19,245 bases of DNA from Oscillospiraceae bacterium. Lineage in GTDB: Bacteria > Bacillota_A > Clostridia > Oscillospirales > Oscillospiraceae. Each line of letters opens with the position of its first letter. The first letter of the stretch is position 1. The position numbers were made by a program, and so were the translations under genes. The stretch is taken from contig JAFUPG010000048.1 of assembly GCA_017481325.1 (NCBI GenBank), positions 1 to 19,245 of the forward strand, written 5' to 3'. Below the pieces are notes generated by a model. That model saw only the letters and a list, made by a program, of their open reading frames with translations, was not told the origin of the DNA and made no database searches. Below are positions 8,047-14,796 of this stretch, piece after piece.

Positions 8047-8550
8047 TTAAAAGGGCAGCTGGCTGTCGTCATCCTCGATCATGGAGAAGTCGGATGCGGG
8101 AGCGGGAGCCGCAGGGGCACTGTAGCCATAGTTGGCTGCGGGTGCGGGAGCGGAACCATAAGCCGGAGCAGAGCCGTAGGCAGGAGCGGAGCCGTAGGCG
8201 GGAGCGCCATAGCTATCGCCTGCTTCACGCTTGGAGTCACCGAAATAGACATTGTCGGTAATGACTTCAGCGCTGCGGCGCTTGTTGCCCTCTTTGTCGG
8301 TCCAGTTGCGAATCTGGAGACGACCACAGACCACTGCCATGCGGCCCTTGGTGAAATACTTGCTGACGAACTCAGCGGTATTGCGCCATGCCACGATGTC
8401 AATGAAATCTGTTTCCTTCTCGCCGGTGGTGGAGCTTGCGAAGTCACGGTCCACAGCGAGAGTGAATGTGGCCACAGCCACGCCGGAGTTGGTCCGACGA
8501 AGCTCGGGGTCACGGGTAAGACGACCCATGAGAACGATATGGTTCAGCAT
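8047..8550 (-). CDS. ssb: Single-stranded DNA-binding protein
   Basis: A 167-residue SSB. The OB fold covers about residues 1-105 (MLNHIVLMGRLTRDPELR start; W55 and W83 as likely base-stacking residues; the GRLQIRNWTDKEGNKR strand). The tail is rich in Ala/Pro/Gly/Tyr with three YGSAPA repeats (about 119-136), then the acidic tip DDDSQLPF (160-167) that recruits replication and repair partners. The ribosome binding site AAGGAGG overlaps the rpsF stop codon region, so translation is likely coupled. The middle position in rpsF-ssb-rpsR is the conserved Firmicutes arrangement. Confidence 0.98.
   Translation of the reverse strand: MLNHIVLMGRLTRDPELRRTNSGVAVATFTLAVDRDFASSTTGEKETDFIDIVAWRNTAEFVSKYFTKGRMAVVCGRLQIRNWTDKEGNKRRSAEVITDNVYFGDSKREAGDSYGAPAYGSAPAYGSAPAYGSAPAPAANYGYSAPAAPAPASDFSMIEDDDSQLPF
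8143..8211 (-). repeat. ssb: YGSAPA tandem repeat in the SSB linker
   Basis: Three near-identical 18-bp units encode YGSAPA in the disordered linker of SSB. Repeat-number change would alter linker length without touching the OB fold or the acidic tip. Confidence 0.8.
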
Positions 8551-8562
8551 GAATTGGCCTCC

Positions 8563-8859
8563 TTACTCTTCGACAGCGACGATCAGGGAACGCAGGATGC
8601 CGTCAGTGATCTTGAACACTCTGTCCAGCTCAGCGGGGAGCTCGGGCTTGCATTCGCAGTTCATGAGGACATAGTAGCCTTCGGGCAGATCGTTGATGGG
8701 ATAAGCCAGACGGCGCTTGCCCCACTCCTCGATACCAGTGAGAGTACCTTCTGCCTCAACCATCGCCTTGAACTTTTCCACGAGAGCGGCGATACCCTCT
8801 TCACCCTTAGCGGGGTCGATGATATAGACGATCTCATACTTGCCGGAAATCTTAGCCAT
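8563..8859 (-). CDS. rpsF: 30S ribosomal protein S6
   Basis: A 98-residue S6 with the family's usual length and core (KYEIVYIIDP start, EEWGKRRLAYPI motif, EGYYVLMNC strand). S6 pairs with S18, encoded two genes downstream. A longer GTG frame begins at 8871, but that GTG overlaps the AAAGGAGG ribosome binding site; the ATG at 8859, 11 nt after GGAGG, is the workable start. It is the first gene of the operon, with a structured leader upstream. Confidence 0.97.
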   Translation of the reverse strand: MAKISGKYEIVYIIDPAKGEEGIAALVEKFKAMVEAEGTLTGIEEWGKRRLAYPINDLPEGYYVLMNCECKPELPAELDRVFKITDGILRSLIVAVEE

Positions 8860-8888
8860 TGTTGTGTGCACCTCCTTTTGGACTTTTG

Positions 8889-8940
8889 GCCGCCGATCTC
8901 GTCGGCGGCAAGGATATGCCTGATTCGCACAGGCTCATAT
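8889..8940 (-). ncRNA. Structured 5' leader of rpsF (candidate S6:S18 autoregulatory element)
   Basis: The leader transcript contains two hairpins: GCCTG/CAGGC (8934-8930 with 8922-8918, 7-nt loop, flanked by pairing AUAU) and an 8-bp GC-rich stem (GCCGCCGA with TCGGCGGC, 8909-8902 and 8896-8889). rpsF leaders in many bacteria bind the S6:S18 complex through a CCG-containing element that mimics the 16S rRNA site. GCCGCCG is present here, but I cannot confirm the exact bulge geometry. Confidence 0.5.
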
Positions 8941-8969
8941 ATTTTACATACCGAAAGCTGTTTTGTCAA
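8941..8969 (-). promoter_or_regulatory. Promoter of the rpsF operon
   Basis: A perfect TTGACA (-35, plus-strand 8969-8964) is followed by a 17-bp spacer and TAAAAT (-10, 8946-8941) on the minus strand. Transcription should begin near 8934, right at the first leader hairpin. Confidence 0.85.
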
Positions 8970-9009
8970 GAGAAATTATGGGATTTTTTAAATTTTTTCC
9001 TCAGATTCT

Positions 9010-9038
9010 TTGACATTGGGGCAGGCTTGTGCTATACT
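9010..9038 (+). promoter_or_regulatory. Promoter of uppP
   Basis: TTGACA (9010-9015), a 17-bp spacer and TATACT (9033-9038), about 40 bp ahead of the gene: a near-consensus housekeeping sigma factor promoter, divergent from the rpsF promoter. Confidence 0.88.
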
Positions 9039-9078
9039 GTCCCAGAGATGAATATCATTCCTATCAGTGAGGTGGAAT

Positions 9079-9927
9079 ATGGGATTTTTAGATTGGCTGA
9101 AGGTGCTGGTTTTGGGCATCGTGGAGGGCATTACCGAGTGGCTGCCCATCAGTTCGACGGGTCATATGGTGCTGGTTGACGCCCTCTGGCCCTCGGCAAA
9201 CCATGTGATGACCGAGGAATTTATGACCATGTTTGAAGTGGTGATCCAGTTCGGAGCGATCCTGGCGGTGATCCTGCTGTACTTCAAGAAGCTCTGGCCC
9301 TTCCAGCGGAAAGACAAAACGGTAAAAGGCCCTCTGGCCTACTGCAATCAGAGCAAGTTCATCCTTTGGCTGAAGATCGCTGTGAGCTGTGTGCCGGCCA
9401 TTTTGATCGGCCTGCCTCTGGACGACTGGATGGAGGCCCATCTCTTTACGCCCGTGGTAGTGGCGGCCATGCTGATCCTCTACGGCGTTGCCTTCCTCTT
9501 TATCGAGCGCTACAACAAGCGGCGGCAGCCCCGGGTCAACAGCCTGGAGGCTCTGAGCTGGAAGGATGCTGCGCTGATCGGTATCTTCCAGGTGCTGAGT
9601 CTGGTACCCGGCACCTCCCGTTCCGGCGCTACCATTCTGGGCGGTATCCTCATCGGCACCTCCCGTGAGACCGCTGCGGAGTACACCTTCTTTCTGGCCA
9701 TCCCCGTGATGTTCGGCGCTTCCCTGTTGAAGCTGATGAAATTCGGTTTTGATTTCACGGGCACTCAGCTTGCCGTTCTGCTGGTAGGCATGGTCACCGC
9801 CTTTGCGGTGTCTGTTCTGGCCATTAAGTTCCTTATGGGCTATATTAAGAAGCACGATTTCTCCGCCTTCGGCTGGTACCGCATCGGCCTGGGTCTGGTG
9901 GTGCTGCTGTGGAGCCTGCTGGCCTGA
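9079..9927 (+). CDS. uppP: Undecaprenyl-diphosphatase (BacA/UppP family)
   Basis: An integral membrane phosphatase that recycles undecaprenyl pyrophosphate to the monophosphate carrier used in cell-wall synthesis; it also gives bacitracin tolerance. The 282 residues are largely hydrophobic with multiple spans. Both family signatures are present: EGITEWLPISSTGH (16-29) and PGTSRSG (177-183, with the catalytic-site serine and arginine). Start: the ATG at 9079 with GAGGTGG just upstream; a GTG at 9067 would lie in front of that ribosome binding site. It is monocistronic, with its own promoter and terminator. The Bce-like transporter nearby could also deal with lipid-II-cycle antibiotics, but no direct link is visible. 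Confidence 0.96.
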   Translation: MGFLDWLKVLVLGIVEGITEWLPISSTGHMVLVDALWPSANHVMTEEFMTMFEVVIQFGAILAVILLYFKKLWPFQRKDKTVKGPLAYCNQSKFILWLKIAVSCVPAILIGLPLDDWMEAHLFTPVVVAAMLILYGVAFLFIERYNKRRQPRVNSLEALSWKDAALIGIFQVLSLVPGTSRSGATILGGILIGTSRETAAEYTFFLAIPVMFGASLLKLMKFGFDFTGTQLAVLLVGMVTAFAVSVLAIKFLMGYIKKHDFSAFGWYRIGLGLVVLLWSLLA

Positions 9928-9946
9928 AAATTGAAGATTATCCGCA

Positions 9947-9980
9947 AAAGAAGCTACCTCGAAAGCGAGGTAGCTTCTTT
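9947..9980 (+). terminator. Terminator of uppP
   Basis: A perfect 15-bp inverted repeat with a 4-nt AAAG loop (arms 9947-9961 and 9966-9980), A-rich at the start and ending in TTT. It can work in both directions, but only uppP needs it. Confidence 0.9.
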
Positions 9981-10061
9981 GCATTTGCAGGATCGGGGCA
10001 AGAGACCTCGGAAGCAACAGCAGCAAGGCAAAACGATCTCCTGCACGCAGAAAGCCAAACA

Positions 10062-10186
10062 ATAATTTGCCGAACTGTTTAGGAACTAATATCTAAGAGC
10101 TAAGGACTAAAAACTGAGGTGTGCCTCCGGCACGGATTTGGAATATTTAGCCCGTCATACAGGAATTTGTCGAACAGTTTGCAGCC
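10062..10186. repeat. Repeats in the 9981-10642 spacer: TTTGYCGAACNGTTT copies and an inverted AGTTATTAG-type element
   Basis: Two copies of a short motif (TTTGCCGAACTGTTT near 10064 and TTTGTCGAACAGTTT near 10168) flank a segment (10083-10135) that on the minus strand reads a short GTGCC/GGCAC hairpin, then ACCTCAGT, then degenerate TTAG units. That is the inverted counterpart of 10458-10510. No coding potential with a ribosome binding site is seen here. Confidence 0.6.
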
Positions 10187-10242
10187 AAAGCCTTCCATAT
10201 TAGAAAGGATTTCGGGCTATGAGTAAGGCTTCAAATCACGCA

Positions 10243-10376
10243 ATGTCATTGCGAGGAGCATAGCGACGTGGCAATCTGTATTCTTAAAGCCTCCGTTTTG
10301 TACCAAATTTCCATATATTTGGAACATTTATAGAGGAGATTGCCACGTCGGCATAAATGCCTCCTCGCAATGACAT
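10243..10376. repeat. 134-bp near-palindromic element (MITE/REP-like)
   Basis: The left arm carries ATGTCATTGCGAGGAG (10243-10258) and CGACGTGGCAATCT (10264-10277). The right arm carries their exact complements at 10361-10376 and 10337-10350, in mirrored order. The segment between the two arm halves differs: 5 bp on the left against 10 bp on the right (10351-10360), where GGCATAAATGCC (10350-10361) is a small palindrome. About 59 bp lie between the arms. The element encodes nothing and resembles non-autonomous palindromic repeats dispersed in Clostridia genomes. Confidence 0.8.
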
Positions 10377-10457
10377 AGCTTTTCGGCAGCCTGTACCTCT
10401 ATTGGCAATAAGGTTTTGGTCAGAAGTATACAGTTCGATAAACTTTAATTTGAATAC

Positions 10458-10568
10458 TCATCGGCGGAGCCGATACCTCAGTTATTCGTTCTTAGTTATT
10501 AGTCCTTAGCCTCACCGATAAACATCTATTTGACGGTGGTACAGTGGGTACACACAGTGCGCCCCTAC
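10458..10568 (+). repeat. Repeat block: ATCGGC hairpin, CCTCAGTTATT tail, GATAAACATC and GCGCCCCTAC motifs
   Basis: ATCGGC-GGA-GCCGAT (10460-10474) is followed by ACCTCAGTTATT and degenerate TTAG units as at 152-193. Further on, CGATAAACATCTATTTGAC (from 10517) is found again near 16602, and GTGCGCCCCTAC (10557-10568) matches the ends of the palindromes at 16308-16400. These are shared pieces of dispersed intergenic elements. Confidence 0.65.
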
Positions 10569-10642
10569 AGGTTCTATTGTCGTGTTTTCCTCTTACTCTT
10601 TCAGCTCACTTTTTTCATCATTCACCAAAGACTTACCGTTTT

Positions 10643-11257
10643 TTAGCGGATCACGTAGTCGAAGCGTTCTATGCTTTTTGCACCCAAGCTGCGGAGTTGC
10701 GTTTCGCTGCGGTCGCAGTCGGCCGGGGTGTTGAAGTTGGGGATCAGGGGGATGCGGAACTTGATTTTCTTTTCATCTCCATGATGAAGCAGGCATTTCA
10801 GATTCTCCATGACAGGCGCCAAGTCGCCGCCGGTGTAGCTGCGGTAGATCTCCGGGTTCAGATCCTTGATATCCACAATGAATTCATCCACAGCGCTTAG
10901 AGCAAGCTGCAGTTGTTGGGGGTTGATTTGCAGAGAGGTCTCCACGCAGATGCGCCATTTCTCCCCGATCCGTTCACGGAATGCGGCGATAAACTCGGCG
11001 TGGAGCAGACTCTCGCCGCCGCCAAAGGTAACGCCTCCCCCGGTGGCACGGAAGTAAAGATCATCCTGCCGCACCAGTTCATAAAGCTCTTGGGGCGTAA
11101 CAAACCGGGGCTTTGCCTTGGAGAGCAATTCCCGATTGATGCAGTATTTGCAGTTCAGGGGACAGCCTGCACCTGCCACTAAAGTGGTGATCCCCTCCCC
11201 GTCTGTCATGAGCCGCAGACGGGACAGGGTCAGAAGCGGATAGCGTAGCTCATTCAT
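10643..11257 (-). CDS. Short radical SAM protein, glycyl-radical-enzyme-activase-like
   Basis: A 204-residue protein with the radical SAM cluster motif C32-x3-C36-x2-C39 (GCPLNCKYC), the SAM-binding GGGVTFGGGE (73-82), and later VETSLQ and VDIKDL strands, all as in the PflA/YjjW activase group. These enzymes make a 5'-deoxyadenosyl radical from SAM. It lacks an inserted second Fe-S domain and is shorter than PflA (about 245). No glycyl radical enzyme lies in the window. Its ATG overlaps the stop of the upstream Cys-cluster membrane protein gene by 8 bp, so the two are translationally coupled and probably act together. Substrate unknown: a peptide, an unlinked glycyl radical enzyme, or the neighbouring protein are all open. 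Confidence 0.85.
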   Translation of the reverse strand: MNELRYPLLTLSRLRLMTDGEGITTLVAGAGCPLNCKYCINRELLSKAKPRFVTPQELYELVRQDDLYFRATGGGVTFGGGESLLHAEFIAAFRERIGEKWRICVETSLQINPQQLQLALSAVDEFIVDIKDLNPEIYRSYTGGDLAPVMENLKCLLHHGDEKKIKFRIPLIPNFNTPADCDRSETQLRSLGAKSIERFDYVIR

Positions 11258-11780
11258 CGCTCTCGGTCTCTACATAGGCCACGTCGCCCTCCAGAACTTC
11301 CACATCGCAGGTATCGTCGGTTTCCGATGCATCGATTCTGCCGGATAGTTCGTCCTCTTCGGGCTCAGAATAAGGCAGTTCCCCCAGTACAAGCTGATCT
11401 TCGGTGGTTTCGGGTATCACATAGCCCTTGATCAGATCCTCCTCGGGCATGGGCGCTCCTTCCAAAGTCTCCGCCGTGTCAGAAACGTAGGGCGTATCGC
11501 CCTCCAGCTGATTGTCAGGCTTCTGGCCGAAGAGGGGTTCGCAGGCGACAGCGCCGGTCAGGAGGCTCAAAGACAGAGCAGACACCGCCACCGCCTTCCC
11601 CAGGCGCTGCCGTTTCTCCAGCTGCTGCTCCAAGTAACGCAGTTCCGCCTCGCACTTAGGGCAGGTGCCCTTGCAGCTACCCTGATACGTACACTCCCGG
11701 GTCACGAAGGGGATCTCATTCTCCGCAGCGATCCGTCTGCGGATCTCCTTCAGGATCTTACACTTGGCTTTTCCATGCAT
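11250..11780 (-). CDS. Cysteine-cluster single-pass membrane protein with acidic C-terminal tail, unknown function
   Basis: A 176-residue protein I cannot assign to a named family. Residues 1-62 are basic and hold C7, C30, C36, C40 and C43; the last three form C-x3-C-x2-C, the same spacing as a radical SAM cluster motif. A short helix or coiled coil (EAELRYLEQQLEKRQRLGK, about 44-62) follows. A hydrophobic stretch at 63-80 ends in AVAC, a poor lipobox match at an unusual internal position. The last 96 residues are strongly acidic, low in hydrophobic content, and have one cysteine (C158). The likely topology is Cys domain inside and tail outside. It starts at the ATG at 11780 with AAAGGAG upstream. 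First gene of a two-gene unit with the radical SAM protein. Confidence 0.8.
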   Translation of the reverse strand: MHGKAKCKILKEIRRRIAAENEIPFVTRECTYQGSCKGTCPKCEAELRYLEQQLEKRQRLGKAVAVSALSLSLLTGAVACEPLFGQKPDNQLEGDTPYVSDTAETLEGAPMPEEDLIKGYVIPETTEDQLVLGELPYSEPEEDELSGRIDASETDDTCDVEVLEGDVAYVETESDE

Positions 11781-11879
11781 GGATCATCGCTCCTTTCCTT
11801 TTCTAAGAATATAGACGAAAACCCCAGACTTTCGTTCCAAAAAATTACAACAATTGCCATATAAAAGGAGAAAAACATA

Positions 11880-11923
11880 CAAAAACAGGGCGATCCTCCT
11901 TGGGGCAAGAAGGTTCGCTCTGT
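11880..11923 (-). terminator. Terminator of arcA
   Basis: Long hairpin with 16 of 18 positions paired (11885-11923) followed on the minus strand by a T-run (11885-11880). It lies 15 bp beyond the arginine deiminase stop and separates it from the Cys-protein/radical SAM pair. Confidence 0.85.
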
Positions 11924-11937
11924 ATTGGAGTAAAGTT

Positions 11938-13155
11938 TTATTCCCGAATCAGGGGCATGCTCATGCAACGAGGGCCGCCTCGGCCACGGGAGAGCTCACC
12001 GCTGGGGATCTTCAGCACCTGCAAACCCTCACTTTCCAACAGAGCGTTGGTCACATAGTTTCGGTCATAGGCGATCACCGTGCCGGGGCGGATGCAGAGG
12101 GTATTGGAGCCGTCGTTCCACTGCTCTCTCTGGGCGGCGATCTGGTCTCCACCGCCGCAGCGCAGGAGCTTGACCTGATCCACACCCACAGCCTCGGCCA
12201 AGACCTGCTCGGCAGGTGCCTCCAGGCTGCGGATCTGCAGGCTGTGATTCTTGCCGGGGCTCAGTTCAAATATCCGCAAGTAGTCCAGAATATTGGGGTG
12301 GATGACAAATTTATCCGTATCTACCTGGGTCAAAACCGTGTCCAGGTGCATAAAAGCACGGGTATTGGGGATGTCGAAGGCCAGAACACGGCGCACGGTA
12401 GCGCTGTCCTCACGGAAGATATTCTCCGCCAGACGCTCCACTGCCTCGGGCATGGTGCGCTGGGAGATACCCACGGCAATGGTGTGCTCGCTGAGGTTCA
12501 GGATATCACCGCCCTCCAGGGAGTAGGGCTCACGGGGATGGTAGTACAGGGGCACGGATTGGGCGAAATCCGGATGATAACGGAGAATATACTCCCCGTA
12601 GATGGTCTCACGGTTACGGGTAACAGAGAACATCCGATGGAGGGAAACACCTTTGCCAATGGAGGCGAAGGGGTCACGGGTGAAGTACAGATTGGGAATG
12701 GGGTCGAGAATAAAGTGGCTTCGGTCGCCACGGAGGGAGGCCAGGGTCTCGCCGCCACGGTAGTTCAGTTCATCAAAGCGGACACCGGTCATGGTTTTGA
12801 GCACCATGGTGTGGACATCGGAGATGGACAGGAGCAGTTCCTTCAAGGGTTCACCGTAGCTCTCGGCACGGCAGCCGCTGCGGTGGATAAAGTCGGAGAC
12901 AAAGAGCTCCCGCAGAGCCGGACTCTGGGACAGGGTCTGGGCTGTCAGCTCCGAAAGATAGGCCACCTCCGCCCCCTGATTGCGCAGTGTCTGCGCAAAA
13001 GCATCGTGCTCCTGCTGGGCGCCTGCCAGGTAGGGAATGTCGTCAAAAAGCAGACGATCCAGCTGGGTGGGCACCAGTTGCTCCAGTTCGCTGCCGGGAC
13101 GGTGCAAAAGCACCTTTTTCAGAGGTCGGATCTCGCTGCTGACACGGATGGGCAT
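11938..13155 (-). CDS. arcA: Arginine deiminase
   Basis: A 405-residue cytoplasmic enzyme hydrolysing L-arginine to L-citrulline and ammonia, the first step of the ADI pathway. Catalytic residues of the family are all visible: D161 (FTRDP), E214 (LEGGD), H270 and D272 (FMHLDT), and the nucleophile C397 in GPRCMSMPL. N-terminal SSEIRPLKKVLLHRPG is also typical. It starts at the ATG at 13155 with AAAGGAG upstream. Normally arcB and arcC are adjacent; here neither is in the window and a terminator follows, so arcA is monocistronic. It could serve acid resistance or arginine catabolism with partners encoded elsewhere. Confidence 0.97.
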   Translation of the reverse strand: MPIRVSSEIRPLKKVLLHRPGSELEQLVPTQLDRLLFDDIPYLAGAQQEHDAFAQTLRNQGAEVAYLSELTAQTLSQSPALRELFVSDFIHRSGCRAESYGEPLKELLLSISDVHTMVLKTMTGVRFDELNYRGGETLASLRGDRSHFILDPIPNLYFTRDPFASIGKGVSLHRMFSVTRNRETIYGEYILRYHPDFAQSVPLYYHPREPYSLEGGDILNLSEHTIAVGISQRTMPEAVERLAENIFREDSATVRRVLAFDIPNTRAFMHLDTVLTQVDTDKFVIHPNILDYLRIFELSPGKNHSLQIRSLEAPAEQVLAEAVGVDQVKLLRCGGGDQIAAQREQWNDGSNTLCIRPGTVIAYDRNYVTNALLESEGLQVLKIPSGELSRGRGGPRCMSMPLIRE

Positions 13156-13262
13156 CGCTCTCGCTCCTTTGCTGTCTTTTCTTTCAGTTTATCACAAACG
13201 CAGCGGTTTTACAAGCATTTTTCCAACTTTTTTGCACGAAAATGTCGAATTTTCTTCAGTTT

Positions 13263-13289
13263 TGTATAAAATTCAGCACAATTATTATA
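13263..13289 (-). promoter_or_regulatory. Possible arcA promoter with an ARG-box-like site
   Basis: On the minus strand a TATAAT lies at 13289-13284, about 130 bp before arcA, with no good -35. Just downstream, 13275-13263 reads TGAATTTTATACA, close to the ArgR half-site pattern TGAAT...ATTCA but one base short in the centre. AT-rich, weakly dyad sequence continues to 13305. Suggestive only. Confidence 0.3.
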
Positions 13290-13350
13290 AATATGCATAA
13301 TATGCGGAATTTCGTTTTTTACGGTGCAAATTCATGCAGCGCTCTCTGGC

Positions 13351-14634
13351 TTACAGCAGCTCGGCCTCCACACCATCGGCGCAGAGAGCGGTGATTCGCA
13401 CACTGCGGAGAGCATTATGCAGCGCCTCGCCTTTGGCGTAGACCTTGGTTCCGTTTTTCATGTGGCCGGTGAAGAAGCCTCGCTCCTCCTGTTCAAAGAG
13501 CACCTGCTGCACCGTGTCCAGCAGTGCCTGATGGTAGCGCTCCTGAAGACGACCTGCCACCTCTGCGGCACGGACGGAGCGTTGGGTTTTCTCTGCCTTG
13601 GAAATCTGCTCTTTCATATCCGCAGCGGGCGTGCCCGTGCGGCGGCTGTAGGGGAAGATGTGCATGGCGGCGAAGCCACACTTTTCGCAGAAGGCCAGGG
13701 ATTCCTGCAGCTCCGCCTCAGTCTCTCCGGGGAAGCCCACGATGAGATCCGTGGTAATGGCGCAGCCGGGGAAATACTGATTTAAGAGGGTCACACTCTC
13801 ATAATAGCGCTGGGCAGAGTACTTGCGGCGCATGCGCTTGAGCACACCGTCGCTGCCGCTCTGAAGGCTCAGATGGAACTGAGGACACAGATTCTCGCAG
13901 GCAGAGAGTCTGCGGCAGAAATCCTCGTTCACCACACGGGGCTCTAAGGAGCCCAGGCGAATTCTGACCTGGGGGACGGCCTTGCAGATAGCCTCCAGGA
14001 GGTCGGTAATGCAGCTGCCGTCCTTGAAATCCCAGCCCCAGGAGGCGATCTCGATGCCGGTAACTACGATTTCCAGGTAGCCCTGATCTCTCAGTTCCCG
14101 GGCCTGAGCCACAGCCTCTGCCAGGGGCAGAGAGCGCACAGGGCCACGGGCATAGGGGATGATGCAATAGGAGCAGAAATTGTTACAGCCGTCCTGCACC
14201 TTCAGCATGGCACGGGTGCGGTGGGACAGACCGCCGGCAGGGAGCAGTTCGAAGCTGCGGCGCTTCAGAGCGGCATCCACGCAGCTTTTCGCCTCACGGC
14301 GATCCTCTGCCGCCTGCAGCAGCAGGGAGATAAACTCCTGACGCTTGCCGCTTCCGCCGATGACATCTACGCCCATCTGCCGCACGGCATCCTCGTTGAG
14401 CTGGGAATAGCAGCCGCAGACACCGATGACGCTATCGGGATGCTCCCGACGGAGGCGGTGGATCAGGGTACGGTTCTTCCGATCCGCTACGGCGGTAACG
14501 GTGCAGGTATTGATGATGTAAATATCACAATTATCCTCTGCAAAACTATGCCCCAGCGCCAGAAGCATCTGCTCCATGGCCTGGGTCTCATACTGATTTA
14601 CCTTGCAACCCAGTGTGTAACATTGAAATTTCAT
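13351..14634 (-). CDS. mtaB: tRNA t6A37 methylthiotransferase
   Basis: A 427-residue radical SAM enzyme adding a methylthio group to N6-threonylcarbamoyladenosine at tRNA position 37. The N-terminal UPF0004 domain has cluster cysteines C10 (TLGCKVNQYE, the MtaB signature), C44 (NTCTVT) and C75 (GCYSQ). The radical SAM domain has C150-x3-C154-x2-C157 (GCNNFCSYC). The C-terminal region, from about 365, fits a TRAM domain (FTGHMKNGTKVY). It starts at the ATG at 14634 with AGGAGAAAG upstream. TLGCKVNQYE favours MtaB over MiaB and RimO. No clear terminator is visible between its stop and arcA. Confidence 0.95.
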   Translation of the reverse strand: MKFQCYTLGCKVNQYETQAMEQMLLALGHSFAEDNCDIYIINTCTVTAVADRKNRTLIHRLRREHPDSVIGVCGCYSQLNEDAVRQMGVDVIGGSGKRQEFISLLLQAAEDRREAKSCVDAALKRRSFELLPAGGLSHRTRAMLKVQDGCNNFCSYCIIPYARGPVRSLPLAEAVAQARELRDQGYLEIVVTGIEIASWGWDFKDGSCITDLLEAICKAVPQVRIRLGSLEPRVVNEDFCRRLSACENLCPQFHLSLQSGSDGVLKRMRRKYSAQRYYESVTLLNQYFPGCAITTDLIVGFPGETEAELQESLAFCEKCGFAAMHIFPYSRRTGTPAADMKEQISKAEKTQRSVRAAEVAGRLQERYHQALLDTVQQVLFEQEERGFFTGHMKNGTKVYAKGEALHNALRSVRITALCADGVEAELL

Positions 14635-14644
14635 AACTTTCTCC

Positions 14645-14714
14645 TAAAAAAACGTTTCCAGTTTTCGTAAATCTTGAACAAAAAATGCATTGCATTTTTG
14701 TGTAAAAAAACGTT
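14645..14714. repeat. Two exact TAAAAAAACGTT direct repeats
   Basis: The 12-bp sequence occurs at 14645-14656, next to the mtaB ribosome binding site, and at 14703-14714, inside the promoter of the HPr-like gene, 58 bp apart. They flank the 19-bp palindrome. Confidence 0.7.
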
Positions 14715-14719
14715 ATAAT
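14681..14719 (+). promoter_or_regulatory. Promoter of the HPr-like gene with an overlapping 19-bp palindrome
   Basis: TTGCAT (14690-14695), an 18-bp spacer and a perfect TATAAT (14714-14719) form a promoter 78 bp before the gene. A perfect palindrome, AAAAATGCA-T-TGCATTTTT (14681-14699), covers the -35 box. It lies between divergent mtaB and the HPr-like gene, the right place for an operator. Confidence 0.7.
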
Positions 14720-14796
14720 AAGTCCCAAAATAAGCTCTGTATTTATTTTAGCAGATTTTTCGCAAATGTACAGACCTTTCTTTTGGAGGAACAATC

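Noticed and set aside
9088..10062. 324-residue minus-strand open frame over uppP
   Set aside because: Antisense to uppP and runs through its terminator; rich in His and Gln as expected for a shadow frame.
11750..11968. 72-residue minus-strand frame upstream of the Cys-cluster protein
   Set aside because: It crosses the arcA terminator, overlaps the start of the Cys-protein gene in another frame and has no ribosome binding site.
11854..13269. 471-residue plus-strand open frame across arginine deiminase
   Set aside because: It is antisense to arcA, which has full catalytic motifs and a ribosome binding site; the frame is open only because of codon bias.
13156..13350. A terminator after mtaB
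   Set aside because: The AT-rich spacer has no convincing stem followed by a T-run on the minus strand; mtaB transcription may read into arcA.
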